Assembly (NCBI GenBank): GCA_030849065.1
Contig: JASAON010001626.1
Coordinates: 44,888-108,887, forward strand
DNA from: Jaenimonas drosophilae
Taxonomy: Eukaryota > Euglenozoa > Kinetoplastea > Trypanosomatida > Trypanosomatidae
Direction: 5' to 3'
Length of the DNA stretch: 64,000 nt
Shown here piece after piece: positions 18,701 through 27,426 of this stretch; position 1 is the stretch's first letter; each line of letters begins with the position of its first letter. Position numbers and translations under genes: made by a program. The notes under the pieces are model-generated. The model was not told the origin of the DNA. It ran no database searches and saw only the letters and a program-made list of their open reading frames with translations.

Positions 18701-20551
18701 ATTCGTGGGTCGGGGAGATCGTCGTGCAACGCAGTGAGTGGTGATGCGGATGTCCTGCATGAATCATTTCGGCCACGTCAGGCAGCACAAGTGGGCTCAC
18801 GGCTGTTGCGCCGGCTCTTCGCCTCCGCCGTACGTCAGTGGCGTCGTGCACGGCACCACCCTCTCGTAGAGCTCCATCCATCATCATCATCGGAGGATGA
18901 TGGTGATGGTGATGGTGTGGTGGAGCAACGCCGCTACGGCCTCCGTCCAAGTTCTCCGCACATGCGATATTCTCATCCACGATCTCCGGTCTCACCGAAG
19001 CATCGACGACGACGGCATCATCGCCATCATCATCATCCTCATCATCATCACGAGGATGATGGAGCACGTTCGTGGTGGTGCGCCAGTGGTAGTCGTGTGG
19101 TGATAGGAGAGGTTGGCCATGCTCTACGCACGTTGGTGGATGCTCCGTACCGGCATCATCTCCAAGCGACGGACTACCGCCTCATTGGCCTCGCTCTCTC
19201 CGGCTGCCCGAGCTGGTCCGACCAGTCCAGTCTCCATCATGCGCGGGCAGCCAAGGAGCAACACACCGTCCTGCAGCACATCTTGGCCAGCTACGCCTCC
19301 CGCGTGGCATCTACGCAGGAGGCTGATGGCAAGACCTGGATGGCAGACCTCCACGACGCCCTCCGCCACCTTCAGTACCCAGGCGCACCGAACGCGACGC
19401 CCATCACCGAAGCTCCATCACTCACTCCCACACGCCACGCCACCTCATCCTCATCCTCGTCGTCGTCCGCACCTCCCACGCCCGTTCTCCCGCCCACGGC
19501 AGCCAATGGGCGCTTCCTCTGCGTGATGGCCTCGGTTGGCCCCGCACGTGTGCGGCTGCGTGGCAACGACTGGCTGAGCTTCGTCCCTGGCATCTACGGG
19601 TGTGTTGTCGTGGATACCCTCTTCAGCCAGGTTGTGCGGGTGATTCCCGTCTGCCCGGTGCAGCCCAGCCCGCTCCTCTCGACGGGCATGGCGAGCCACA
19701 CGCTGGATGCAGATGCCCCAGAACCCATCTTCGCACTGCAGTGCAGCCTCACGACGGTGCGCCGGCCCACCTCATCACCCGGACCAAGGACGAGCACCAC
19801 AACCACGGCGGGGAAGGAGGAGGAAGAGATGGTTGTTCTCACCGTGGGTGGCCTCCACGCCCACGTGGGCATCTTCAATGCGTTGACGGGCGAGCGACTG
19901 CATGGGTTGGTTCTTCCAGAGGCAAAGCAGCGCAAGAGCGTGTTGCATAGCACGGCGGACTCCATCTTCATCACCAGCAGCAGTAGCAGCAGCAGGACGG
20001 GATCGCATCACAACGAGGGTGAATGGGCGGATGGTGGAAGCAACGGCAACCAGGATGAGCCTGACGAAGTGGGTGAGGGCGAGTGTGCCTCCCCACGTGT
20101 GTGGCGGAGCTGCCGCAGTGAAGGATGCAGCTCCCGCTCATCCTGCGTCTTTTCATCTGGTTGTGATGCCCACAACACCGAGATCTCGCGGTCAATCGCG
20201 ACCAAACACGCCGCCGCCATGGTCGAGCAGCTCTTCGTCCACGTTGTGCACCTGGATGGGGCGCCATCGCTGATGCAGCTCCTCTCCAGCCATGCCTCCG
20301 CTCATCTCCCACATGGCGAAGACGGCAGCGTCACCTCCCCAGTCCATCATCTTGATGCTGCCGGCCAAGCGATGCGCTTGTCCTGGACAGACGATGAGGA
20401 TGATGATGATGATGATGAGCCTGGCGCACAATTTCAGTGCGATGTGGTCAACGGCGTCACGTCGTGGGCTGGACCAAACGGCTTCGTCCTCCTTGCAGCC
20501 ACAGAGCGTGGTGGGGTATACAAGGTGGGTGGTCGGCTTGTGTGGCGCTGA
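15761..20551 (+). CDS. LisH-domain protein with divergent beta-propeller region
   Basis: The product is 1596 aa and I do not recognise a specific orthologue. Residues about 14-43 (RAIHDELQRAGLYTTAEALL) fit the LisH dimerisation motif. Residues about 100-500 are mostly helical with Ser/Thr-rich linkers. From about residue 587 (VLSITSTKDGALVAMISSHG) come WD-like strands (IVEISPDGRYVMAAIQ, VRIIDEDRSPIEHAW), and more propeller-like strands lie near 1250-1400 and at the end (FVLLAATERGGVYKVGG). Asp runs (near 737 and 1545) and a His-rich run (near 1085) are microsatellite-derived. LisH plus WD repeats is seen in DCAF1, SMU1 and WDR26-type proteins; which class, if any, applies here is unresolved. 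The ATG at 15761 gives a clean N-terminus; the GTG at 15752 is rejected as a start. Confidence 0.7.
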   Translation: MAEDDELPLPDVNDLSQRIRAIHDELQRAGLYTTAEALLAEVGQRRGVDAASQVVGSRAEDEMRAAAHTHEEDALSATTTAAESLASPVEHHVPTTTPIAQSIAEELARLTLVPLATPAELLGDVGASSSSACSSAPALRAALMSLTRSMMDACNNSNSNTSPYHTSANTTSEGIASLYIFLCIVLWQQEELAEVVELHHLLMEELMGHAKEDEEEDKTPACASTAATTTTTTSSLSSVVMSVVRLAHAVRVFHTHVGMPRQWGPVVEGGHDASVLHAAMRKCSPIWLSRAEQILQFWLDCSVADKTSTSSSPPLPPLATKRGRQGGAVDGSDQNNNNCRDDHHPVPPQTAALKSSREELLVRHVARRARLVVWILERMEELTCSPPPRCTAIVAHWAAACVRRLATMDSTRRLLADLRGRFAAVLRHTSAPASPESLSLLFTDSAHNASVVEHGPPRGTVRGSADVAHPHTVVLSLHECLRRVLRARPHRLLRFGSPALQQQLMSMQKTPQQQEHMHDVEVGAEQHDAPLPPPTTTSAVLGSDSLSSSASAPTTPQQPPPPYTRLQPSTSFTTSDPVDERFGDPTDNIRDQVLSITSTKDGALVAMISSHGKLLVYANTAATTQHAHHHQRQQNHKMEEEEELVLCAHLLPWGAHQAQWYELIGSIVEISPDGRYVMAAIQYAAESVAPDNEATAHIPEGTGALRIYSLHQRQPHMVRKGIEKMMRAEVEEDEEEVHDDDDDDDDACYATYTLHRAPIITARWADARFWPREKLAAAHLRRQATVRIIDEDRSPIEHAWRVAARTYLHPFQCFSVGLDDELVRWLPSSGVVLQRIATPPLQDLIISPLRASIYSIDDGGSLGMMDVAWRRSTARQPASPHELEHTATPLVVLGAGGLPLMGLPPSPGDPIAPSDGAPQRQHEADRQVPPFMFAASCVLRWSRRSRSGAVREAEDGEEAREKEEPTQPLRASMMSELARLIRGSGRSSCNAVSGDADVLHESFRPRQAAQVGSRLLRRLFASAVRQWRRARHHPLVELHPSSSSEDDGDGDGVVEQRRYGLRPSSPHMRYSHPRSPVSPKHRRRRHHRHHHHPHHHHEDDGARSWWCASGSRVVIGEVGHALRTLVDAPYRHHLQATDYRLIGLALSGCPSWSDQSSLHHARAAKEQHTVLQHILASYASRVASTQEADGKTWMADLHDALRHLQYPGAPNATPITEAPSLTPTRHATSSSSSSSSAPPTPVLPPTAANGRFLCVMASVGPARVRLRGNDWLSFVPGIYGCVVVDTLFSQVVRVIPVCPVQPSPLLSTGMASHTLDADAPEPIFALQCSLTTVRRPTSSPGPRTSTTTTAGKEEEEMVVLTVGGLHAHVGIFNALTGERLHGLVLPEAKQRKSVLHSTADSIFITSSSSSSRTGSHHNEGEWADGGSNGNQDEPDEVGEGECASPRVWRSCRSEGCSSRSSCVFSSGCDAHNTEISRSIATKHAAAMVEQLFVHVVHLDGAPSLMQLLSSHASAHLPHGEDGSVTSPVHHLDAAGQAMRLSWTDDEDDDDDDEPGAQFQCDVVNGVTSWAGPNGFVLLAATERGGVYKVGGRLVWR

Positions 20552-21133
20552 TACTCGTGGGCCCCATCATCATCACTAACCCCCTCCCCCCCCCCACACA
20601 CACACACACATTTTCTCCCTGCCCAATGTTTCATACTCCAGCCCCACACATGCACACGAGTGAGGTGGACTACTCCAGATGTTGTTACGGCACCACGTCC
20701 AGCGTCCCTTGTGGGCTCTACGTTCATCATGTGCGTATCTCTCTTGATCTCACTCCCCCCCCCCCTCATCTTGTTCTTCTCATGTCACGCAGCCAACAAA
20801 TGCCAGGGGTGTCGCCGTGGAACCTGGAACACATGAAGGCAATACATCTACACCAGCTCATCAAAACGCACACAGGGAATGTGATGTGAAGGACACACAG
20901 CACGAATGTCGGAGTTCTCCCCCTCCCCCACACACATACCTTTGCCAAGTGGCTGAACAACCTCTTTCCGTCGTCTCAACTCCAACCAACATTCGCATGA
21001 TATGTCTGATCCCCTCTCCATCTCCGTTGATCACCCCACTCCCTCTCACACCCATACGCACATGAATAGTTGGTGCCTCACTCTCACCCCAGACAACGAA
21101 CGAACACCGTCATTCATCTCACATCAAGCACGC
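20552..21133. other. Intergenic spacer before the RING gene array
   Basis: No gene seen. Contains a C run followed by (CA)n near 20586-20611, another C run near 20754-20764, and pyrimidine-rich tracts (for example 20919-20940). Confidence 0.7.
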
Positions 21134-22345
21134 ATGGGCAACAATAGCTCCCAGCAGCTCGACCCATCCTACACGCTACGTCTGCCGGATGGGACCGCAT
21201 ACCTGGGACTACCCATTCGTGTGGCGGTGTCCTAAAGCGGAGCACCCGTGGAGAGCGGTGCCTATGTGTGCCTCTGCACCTCTACTGGGAGGTCCATCCA
21301 GTGCAAGGAGATCACAGGCCCCATCATTCAGTTTGATGCCATCTATCCACTCTTCGAAGACATGTCGGATGGAACACTTATCGCCAAGCTCTACATCCGT
21401 GGGTGCTTCCACACACTCAACAAAGTTATCTGCAGTACAACCTTCTCCATTGTCAGCCCGGTGAAAAACATTCGAATTCGAACTGACTTTCGCGATGGTT
21501 TGCTGCGATGCTTCGTGGAACTTCGAACACCACTTCCCAAGGCCAAAACCTCCTTGAGGCTGTGTGCCAACTACCAAGTCCTGGGCTCCTGCCCAATTGA
21601 CACCACCAACTATAGTGGGGACTACACCCTCCCTCTTCCCCGTCTGCCTGGCACCTACTCCGTGTCACTTCAGCAGGAATCCAATCCCTGCACTGTCCTC
21701 TGTCGCGGACACGTTAGGGTACGCACAGTGGGGAAGCGCTACAGTATCTCCGTGATGAGCCCTTGCAACGTGGAAATGGGGATGAGCACGCTGTGCGTGG
21801 CACCACGTACCTCTCTTCAGTTTCGGGTTAGCGGAGCGATACAGCACCACCACGATGTCATCCTCATTGTTCCAACGACCGACTTCAACGTCACTGATTT
21901 GAACGTGAAGCAAGATGGAGTCATGCGCGTCACCATCACGACGAAGGGCACCGCAACATTTGTCTCTCCGCGCTGCGGACGATTTATGGTAGTGCTCCTT
22001 CTGTCCCACGGAGAAAACATCTATCTTCCCGCAGACTACTACAAGATGTACGTCACCGAGCCCCCAGAGCTGCCATACACCCCGCATCCTGTGATACTGC
22101 CGCTCATCTGTCTGGATGGCTCGGAGATGTCCACCTCCTCCTCATCATCATCAATGGCCGTGCCTAACTGCACATGCTGCATTTGCCTGGAAAAACCTCC
22201 GGAAATGAAGCTGGAGCCCTGCAAACACGTCTGCATGTGCGAGGCGTGCTACATCGCCATGAGTGTTCGGGAACGTCCAGAGCATGACTTTCCCTGCCCA
22301 CAATGCCGCCAATCCGTCGTCCATGGAGAGCGTGTGTATCTCTAG
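21134..22345 (+). pseudogene. RING array copy A, interrupted by an in-frame TAA
   Basis: First member of a five-gene tandem family. The ATG at 21134 begins MGNNSSQQLDPSYTLRLPDG, as in copy B, but codon 34 (21233-21235) is TAA where copy B has AGA. The same frame then stays open for another 369 codons to a TAG, and all downstream family features are present. These include the beta-rich block with LPLPRLPGTYSVSL and a complete C3HC4 RING from about codon 348 (CCICLEKPPEMKLEPCKHVC, then CPQC). The end is GERVYL. So this is either a recently inactivated gene, a readthrough gene, or a base-call error. Translation restarting at an internal ATG (first near 21362) would lose the N-terminal block. The first 33 codons could still give a short peptide with a myristoylation-type start. 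Confidence 0.75.
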
Positions 22346-22676
22346 CGCGCACACGCCCAGACAACGTGTGGTGTGGTGTGTGCTGTTGTCTTCGATACAG
22401 CGTTCATGGCCAATATCTCCTACCACTGCATCCTGGTGCATGTGTGCTATTCTATTGGGTTTCGTATTGTATTTTCGTATTATAAAAGCGGTTATCCGTT
22501 GTGAACCTCCACACACACACACACACACACACACAATCACAACCACTGCTTGCTTCCGTGACGTGAACAACTGACACGGACCTATTCCTTCTTCTTCTTA
22601 GCACTCTACGCTGTACTCACATCACTCACACTCCTGTACTGCTGCTGATTGTGAACGTGTACGAGCACCGGGTATC
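22346..22676. other. Intergenic spacer, RING copies A-B
   Basis: No gene seen. Contains a long (CA)n run at about 22510-22534 and a CTT-rich tract near 22585-22600. Confidence 0.7.
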
Positions 22677-23885
22677 ATGGGCAACAACAGCTCCCAGCAG
22701 CTCGACCCATCCTACACGCTACGTCTGCCGGATGGGACCACATACCTGGGACTGCCCATACGTGTGGCGGTGTCCAGAAGCAGAGCACCCGTGGAGAGTG
22801 GTGCCTATGTGTGCCTCTGCAACTCTACCGGAAGAAGGTCCATCCAGTGGAAGTGGCTGAAGGAAGGGTCAGACACGATATTTGATGCCGTCACCGTGGC
22901 GGACTGCCCAACGGGGCAGCTGACTCTCAATCTCTTCGTGAACGGCGGCATCATCGCACGTGGGTCCCTGCGCCAAAGCCTGAGCTTTCAGGCCGTCAAC
23001 CCAGCCAAGTCACTCAATGTGGTGCATCGTGATGGACAGTTGCGATGTACCGTGGAACTCATTCGCAGCCTGCCTAGTGCCTCCCTGGTCTTGTGCTTTG
23101 ACGGGTTGCGACTTGGGGTATGCTCCATCCCGAGCTCCGACAGTTGTGGGGAGTACGGCCTTCCACTGCCACGCCTCTCCGGCAACTATGAAGTCTCCCT
23201 CCGCTGCTCCGCCTCCTCTGGCTCGGAAGGTGCCCTCATCATCCGCAACGTTCGCGTGGACATTGCCGATGAAAACTACCACCTCGCGATGCGGGACCCC
23301 CACCGTGCGTCAGCCACAGTCAAGTCGTTGGTTGCTGCCCCGCACACTCCGGTACAGCTTCTTGTCCGTGGACCGGTTCAGCCCTCGCGTGACATCCTCG
23401 CCCTGCTCCCCATCACATCCGTCGGCCCGCCCAACCTCAAGGCACTGCAGAACCCGGAGGATTACGTTGGCATTCATCCCGATGGCACCGCCTCCTTCAC
23501 CCCCACAAGGGTGGGCTTTTATGTTGTTTCGCTCGCGCTCTGCCACAGCAGCAATCGCTACCTATCTGGGGACTACTGCACACTCTTGGTGACCGAGAAT
23601 GGCGATGCAGATGTTGGTGCTGGTGAGGCGCAGCACAAAGATCCAGTGCCCACCGCAGCTCCACCACCTCCCACAGCCCCACCTCAGCAGCCACCTGCAA
23701 CAAGCGAAGTGTGTTGCTGCATCTGCATGGACAAGCTCCCTGAGATTAAGCTGGATCCATGCCGGCACGTGTGTGTGTGCGAGGCATGCTACCGAGACCT
23801 ACGGAGCCAGGGTGGAGCTGAATCGAGTTTCTCCTGCCCCGTCTGCCGCGTCAGGTCAACAGGTTCTGAGCGCGTGTACCTGTAG
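22677..23885 (+). CDS. RING array copy B: beta-rich N-terminal region plus C-terminal C3HC4 RING
   Basis: Intact 402-aa type member of the array. The N-terminus MGNNSS fits the N-myristoylation pattern (Gly2, Ser6), suggesting membrane attachment. Three beta-rich blocks follow. The middle one has the family signature LRCTVELIRSLPSASLVL, then GEYGLPLPRLSGNYEVSL. The third has DGTASFTPTRVGFYVVSLAL, which has the rhythm of filamin or Ig-like domains. A Pro-rich linker leads to a RING at residues 347-396: C347-x2-C350, a CRH pair, C-x2-C (CVCEAC) and CPVC, ending SERVYL at the C-terminus, as in IAP and MGRN1-type RINGs. All zinc ligands are present, so E3 ubiquitin ligase activity is likely by family; substrate unknown. 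ATG 22677 is the first ATG in frame. Confidence 0.8.
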   Translation: MGNNSSQQLDPSYTLRLPDGTTYLGLPIRVAVSRSRAPVESGAYVCLCNSTGRRSIQWKWLKEGSDTIFDAVTVADCPTGQLTLNLFVNGGIIARGSLRQSLSFQAVNPAKSLNVVHRDGQLRCTVELIRSLPSASLVLCFDGLRLGVCSIPSSDSCGEYGLPLPRLSGNYEVSLRCSASSGSEGALIIRNVRVDIADENYHLAMRDPHRASATVKSLVAAPHTPVQLLVRGPVQPSRDILALLPITSVGPPNLKALQNPEDYVGIHPDGTASFTPTRVGFYVVSLALCHSSNRYLSGDYCTLLVTENGDADVGAGEAQHKDPVPTAAPPPPTAPPQQPPATSEVCCCICMDKLPEIKLDPCRHVCVCEACYRDLRSQGGAESSFSCPVCRVRSTGSERVYL

Positions 23886-24188
23886 CATGATTTGCATCCT
23901 CCTCCAACACATCATGAAACATCCTCTCGTTGCTTTTTTTTTCTTTTTCTGTGGCTACCTCCTTCTCGTATCGTATTTGTGACCCTGCCCACTCACACAC
24001 ACACACACACACACAGAAGTGATTGTCCTTCACTCCATGATACGACTGCTTCACCTGCGCGCACGTTCTCGTCTCCAGCTTTGCTTTGCTCCTCCTTCCC
24101 TCATCTTCCACGTTACGTATACACTTCAAAGACATCGTGTGTTGTGCACGACGAGTCCTTCACCGTACTCATCACTTCATTGTCAAGC
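23886..24188. other. Intergenic spacer, RING copies B-C
   Basis: No gene seen. T-rich tract near 23935-23950, (CA)n near 23993-24015 and a pyrimidine tract near 24088-24110. An open frame runs upstream of copy C from 23892 but lacks an ATG before 24189. Confidence 0.65.
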
Positions 24189-25355
24189 ATGGGTGGTGCA
24201 TATCCATCCTACGTCCTGCGCCCACCAGTGAGCCAGGCGTTCTTTGGGCAGCCACTGCATCTATCTGTATCAAGGACGGACACGAACGACTCAGGGGACA
24301 AGCCCGTCGACCCACACGCCTTCGTGGTCGTGCGTGGGAGCACCACCACCGTGGCCGAGGCTTCCGTGACAGATGGGGTGGCCATCTTTCCCCCTATCCC
24401 ACCACTTGACGTGTGCAAAGAGGGCTGCGTGGCAAATCTCATTGCAACGCTCGTGGTGGATGGCTTCCGTGAAGTCGCGGCATGCGCATGCATCATCTCC
24501 AATCCCCTGAAGTCCTTGGTGCTGGCCATAGTGGATGATGAAAAAATATGCTGTGTGGTGGAGCTTCACACCCAAATCCCCGACCTCTATCTTGTCCTGG
24601 TGCTGGATGGCGTGGACCTTCGCAGTGAAAAGATACCACACCCGGAGATGCACAAGGACTACGACATTCCTCTCCCTCGTCTCTCCGGGCTCTATGCGGT
24701 GTCTATCCGGTGCGGCCCCTCGGCTTCCTTCTCCTTGGACACCAAGTACATCCAGGTTGATATTCCCGAGTCGGACAGCTACAACCTCTTCCTGCTAGGC
24801 CCACATGACACGGACGAGGTGGCCCAATCTGCTCTCATTTCACCGGGCACCACTCTCAGCCTGCGAGTCCACGGAACCCTTCACGCGCACGATAGCCTTG
24901 CCATCATCCCCCTCGCCACCTCCGGCTACTTCCAACTCTCTTCTCTGAAACTCTGCAGCTGCTACGTGCCCATTGATGAAGACGGCAGCTCCAACTTCAC
25001 ACCGATTGAGGAAGGCATCTACACCATCGCCCTCTGCCTCGGTCAGGAACACTCCCAATTTCTTGTTCCATCCTACGTGGTGGTGCTGGTGTCTGCCTTG
25101 GCCCCCACCCTCAGGAGCCCGCCCACGACAGCTGTCGTTGACGGATGCACCTCCGTCAGCAGCCAGATCACGCCCACGTGTGTGGTTTGCTGTGAGCGAC
25201 CCCTCGACGTCAAGCTGGAACCCTGCCGCCACGTCTGCATGTGCCTTTTATGTGCAGAGCAGATGATGTCGGGGGTGGGGGAGGAGGAATCATACCTCCT
25301 CCGCTGTCCGATGTGCCGCAAGAACGCCACCAGCTTGGAGCAGGTTTTCCTCTAA
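24189..25355 (+). CDS. RING array copy C
   Basis: Predicted 388 aa. The start MGGAYPSYVLRPPVSQAFFG aligns with copy B from its ATG; Gly2 is present but residue 6 is Pro, so myristoylation is doubtful. The middle block carries the family signature (CCVVELHTQIPDLYLVLVLD, IPLPRLSGLYAVSIRC) and the third block has GSSNFTPIEEGIYTIALCL. The RING runs from Cys331: CVVCCERPLDVKLEPCRHVC, C-x2-C in CLLC, CPMC, ending LEQVFL. Its central loop is a little longer and acidic (GEEES). All eight ligands are present. Divergence from copy B is large across the whole protein, so this is an old duplicate under constraint. Confidence 0.8.
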   Translation: MGGAYPSYVLRPPVSQAFFGQPLHLSVSRTDTNDSGDKPVDPHAFVVVRGSTTTVAEASVTDGVAIFPPIPPLDVCKEGCVANLIATLVVDGFREVAACACIISNPLKSLVLAIVDDEKICCVVELHTQIPDLYLVLVLDGVDLRSEKIPHPEMHKDYDIPLPRLSGLYAVSIRCGPSASFSLDTKYIQVDIPESDSYNLFLLGPHDTDEVAQSALISPGTTLSLRVHGTLHAHDSLAIIPLATSGYFQLSSLKLCSCYVPIDEDGSSNFTPIEEGIYTIALCLGQEHSQFLVPSYVVVLVSALAPTLRSPPTTAVVDGCTSVSSQITPTCVVCCERPLDVKLEPCRHVCMCLLCAEQMMSGVGEEESYLLRCPMCRKNATSLEQVFL

Positions 25356-25929
25356 CCGACTATCGTCCTCATCATTACCCTCTTCCATTATCATTCTCCT
25401 CCTCGTTGCGTCCATTGATTGCGCTATTATATTCTTATTCCCATCGACGGTTCCCAAGTGACAATGACGACGTGCTTCACTGCACGGTACGTCCGCCTAC
25501 GTGCGGTCTCCCCGTAACACCGTCGATTCTGCAATCAGTGTTCTTCGCACATGTTGGTCGGTGGCATCTTTTTGCATGTGGGTGAATACCTGCACATCTC
25601 AACTCTCCAACAACTCTCATTTCCGGGGTCGGGACGTCGCCCCCCCCCCCTCCCCTCCCTCCCTCCCTCCCCCAACATCCTCCATCATGGCACCCCACAT
25701 TCGCTCAGGTTCAGGCGCATCCGCACAAGATGCTTCCACTGCGGCCATCCCCCCTCCCCACTGTTGGAACTGCTCCATCACCACTCTACCACACATGCCC
25801 ACTCTCTATCCTCTTTGGCTGCCCTTCCTCTTCCCCCACCCCCTCGTACACACACATACATGATGGGCAGATAGGCCAGTGCAGGCTGCACCCAACGGGT
25901 GCTTCGTCGAGGTTGCGTACTGCATCTCT
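25356..25929. other. Intergenic spacer, RING copies C-D
   Basis: No gene seen. Contains a strong pyrimidine tract (25639-25673, nearly all C with some T) and a second one at 25812-25850. A 4-codon upstream ORF (ATG at 25860, TAG at 25872) lies just before a likely acceptor AG at 25869-25870, which would remove it from the mRNA. Confidence 0.6.
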
Positions 25930-27051
25930 ATGTCAGCCACCAAAGCAGACTTCCGCCTCCAACTGAAGGGCGCTGCCTATTGGGGCGTTCCTCTGACTGT
26001 GACGATGGCAACATCGCGCCGTGAGTGGCCCAAACATGCGCAGGTGCGTCTGTGTTGTGGCAGCAAGACCGTCGCCCAGGAGCTCGTCACCTCCCCAGAA
26101 GTGGTCTTCGACGCCCTTAGTCCGGGGGACTTCTATGATGCCAAGTCCTCCCCCCACGCATCCGCCAGTGATGCGGAGGTGTGGCTTCTGCAAGACATCT
26201 CCACGACACTTCAGCGTAGGATGGTGCTTCGACTTCACCTCCGCAATCCACTGAAGCACTTTGCCGTTGCCATGGAAGGCGGCAGGAAGGTTCGATGCAC
26301 CATGGAACTGGAACATACGCTTCCGAGTGCATTTATTGTGGTGTCCTTTCGTGGGGTGGACCTTAGCGTAGAAAGCATCCCGATGGGTGCGATGAGTGGG
26401 GAGTACGCCCTTCCTCTCCCACGGTTGTGCGGGACATATGAGATCTCCTTTCGCTGTGGGTTGGCCGCCACCGCCACACTCCGCAGTCGCAGCATCACCG
26501 TGAGTAGCCCTCAGAGGAGTGACTACGGCATTCGGTGGGTTGGTGCATACGGACGTTGTGGCACCACGGCAGTGGTTGTGAAGCGAGGTGCAGAGGTGCA
26601 CTTGGCAGTGGATGGCCCCATCCAGCCAGCCTACGACATCCTCGCCATCCTCCCCTGTACCTCCACCGACCCTGTGAGCCCACAGTTGTTGCAGCAATGC
26701 CCAAGAGACAGCGTGGTCATTAGGAAGAATAGACGTGCCTCTATCGTCGCTGAGCACGAAGGAATGTTCTCCGTGGTCCTTGCTCTCTCCCACGACGCTG
26801 GATATCTTCCGGCTGCCCAATGCACGCTGGTTGTGGAGGATGTGAATGTGCCCCCAGACAGCACGCAGTGCGAGACGGTCTGTCGCGTGTGCATGGCACA
26901 ACTTCCTCAGATCAAGCTGGAGCCATGTTGCCATGTGTGTTTGTGTGAGCCGTGCTTCCTCGAGATGCGCAACAATGAGCGGAATGGGCATCACTTTCCC
27001 TGCCCCGACTGCCGCTCCTCAGCCATTGGCAGTGAACGCGTGTATCTGTGA
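25930..27051 (+). CDS. RING array copy D
   Basis: Predicted 373 aa. The ATG at 25930 is chosen because the protein then aligns from its first residue with copy B (MSATKADFRLQLKGAAYWGV); the frame extends upstream to a GTG only. There is no Gly2, so no myristoylation. The middle block shows VRCTMELEHTLPSAFIVV and GEYALPLPRLCGTYEISF. The third block is the most divergent. The RING from Cys318 is complete: VCRVCMAQLPQIKLEPCCHV, C-x2-C in CEPC, CPDC, ending SERVYL. Probable E3 ligase by family. Confidence 0.8.
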   Translation: MSATKADFRLQLKGAAYWGVPLTVTMATSRREWPKHAQVRLCCGSKTVAQELVTSPEVVFDALSPGDFYDAKSSPHASASDAEVWLLQDISTTLQRRMVLRLHLRNPLKHFAVAMEGGRKVRCTMELEHTLPSAFIVVSFRGVDLSVESIPMGAMSGEYALPLPRLCGTYEISFRCGLAATATLRSRSITVSSPQRSDYGIRWVGAYGRCGTTAVVVKRGAEVHLAVDGPIQPAYDILAILPCTSTDPVSPQLLQQCPRDSVVIRKNRRASIVAEHEGMFSVVLALSHDAGYLPAAQCTLVVEDVNVPPDSTQCETVCRVCMAQLPQIKLEPCCHVCLCEPCFLEMRNNERNGHHFPCPDCRSSAIGSERVYL

Positions 27052-27426
27052 AAGTGAATCTCAACAGCACCTCGTCACCCCCCCCCTCCCTCCTTCAACC
27101 ACTCCACCTCACCCTCTTCCCAACCAACCATCACACCTCAACACCTTTCATGTTGTATCGCTATCGTAACCATCACAGCTCTGGTTTTGCCGTTTCAAGG
27201 CCCGATACAAAAACGAGTTGGTGTGTGTGTTTTGGGATTGTCGGAGATGTGTGGTGCTTGTCCTCACCCGTGGACGCGGCTGTTGGTGTGCAGATCTTCA
27301 CTCTTCACTTGCCCCATTTCTCCCTTCGCCCTCAACCCCACCCCCTCCAATCACTCATCCCGCCTTGTGTCGTAGCGCCATCTTGACCCTCCAACACTCT
27401 CCGTCTTCGCTCCACACACATCATCA
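27052..27426. other. Intergenic spacer, RING copies D-E
   Basis: No gene seen. Contains a C-rich pyrimidine tract at 27071-27085 and pyrimidine-rich sequence near 27300-27350. Confidence 0.7.

Noticed and set aside
21233..21235. Variant genetic code with TAA as sense
   Set aside because: TAA acts as a normal stop elsewhere (copies C and E), and only this one internal TAA was found.
23892..24188. 99-codon N-terminal extension of RING copy C
   Set aside because: It begins with TTG, contains (CA)n translated as His/Thr, and paralogues align from the ATG at 24189.
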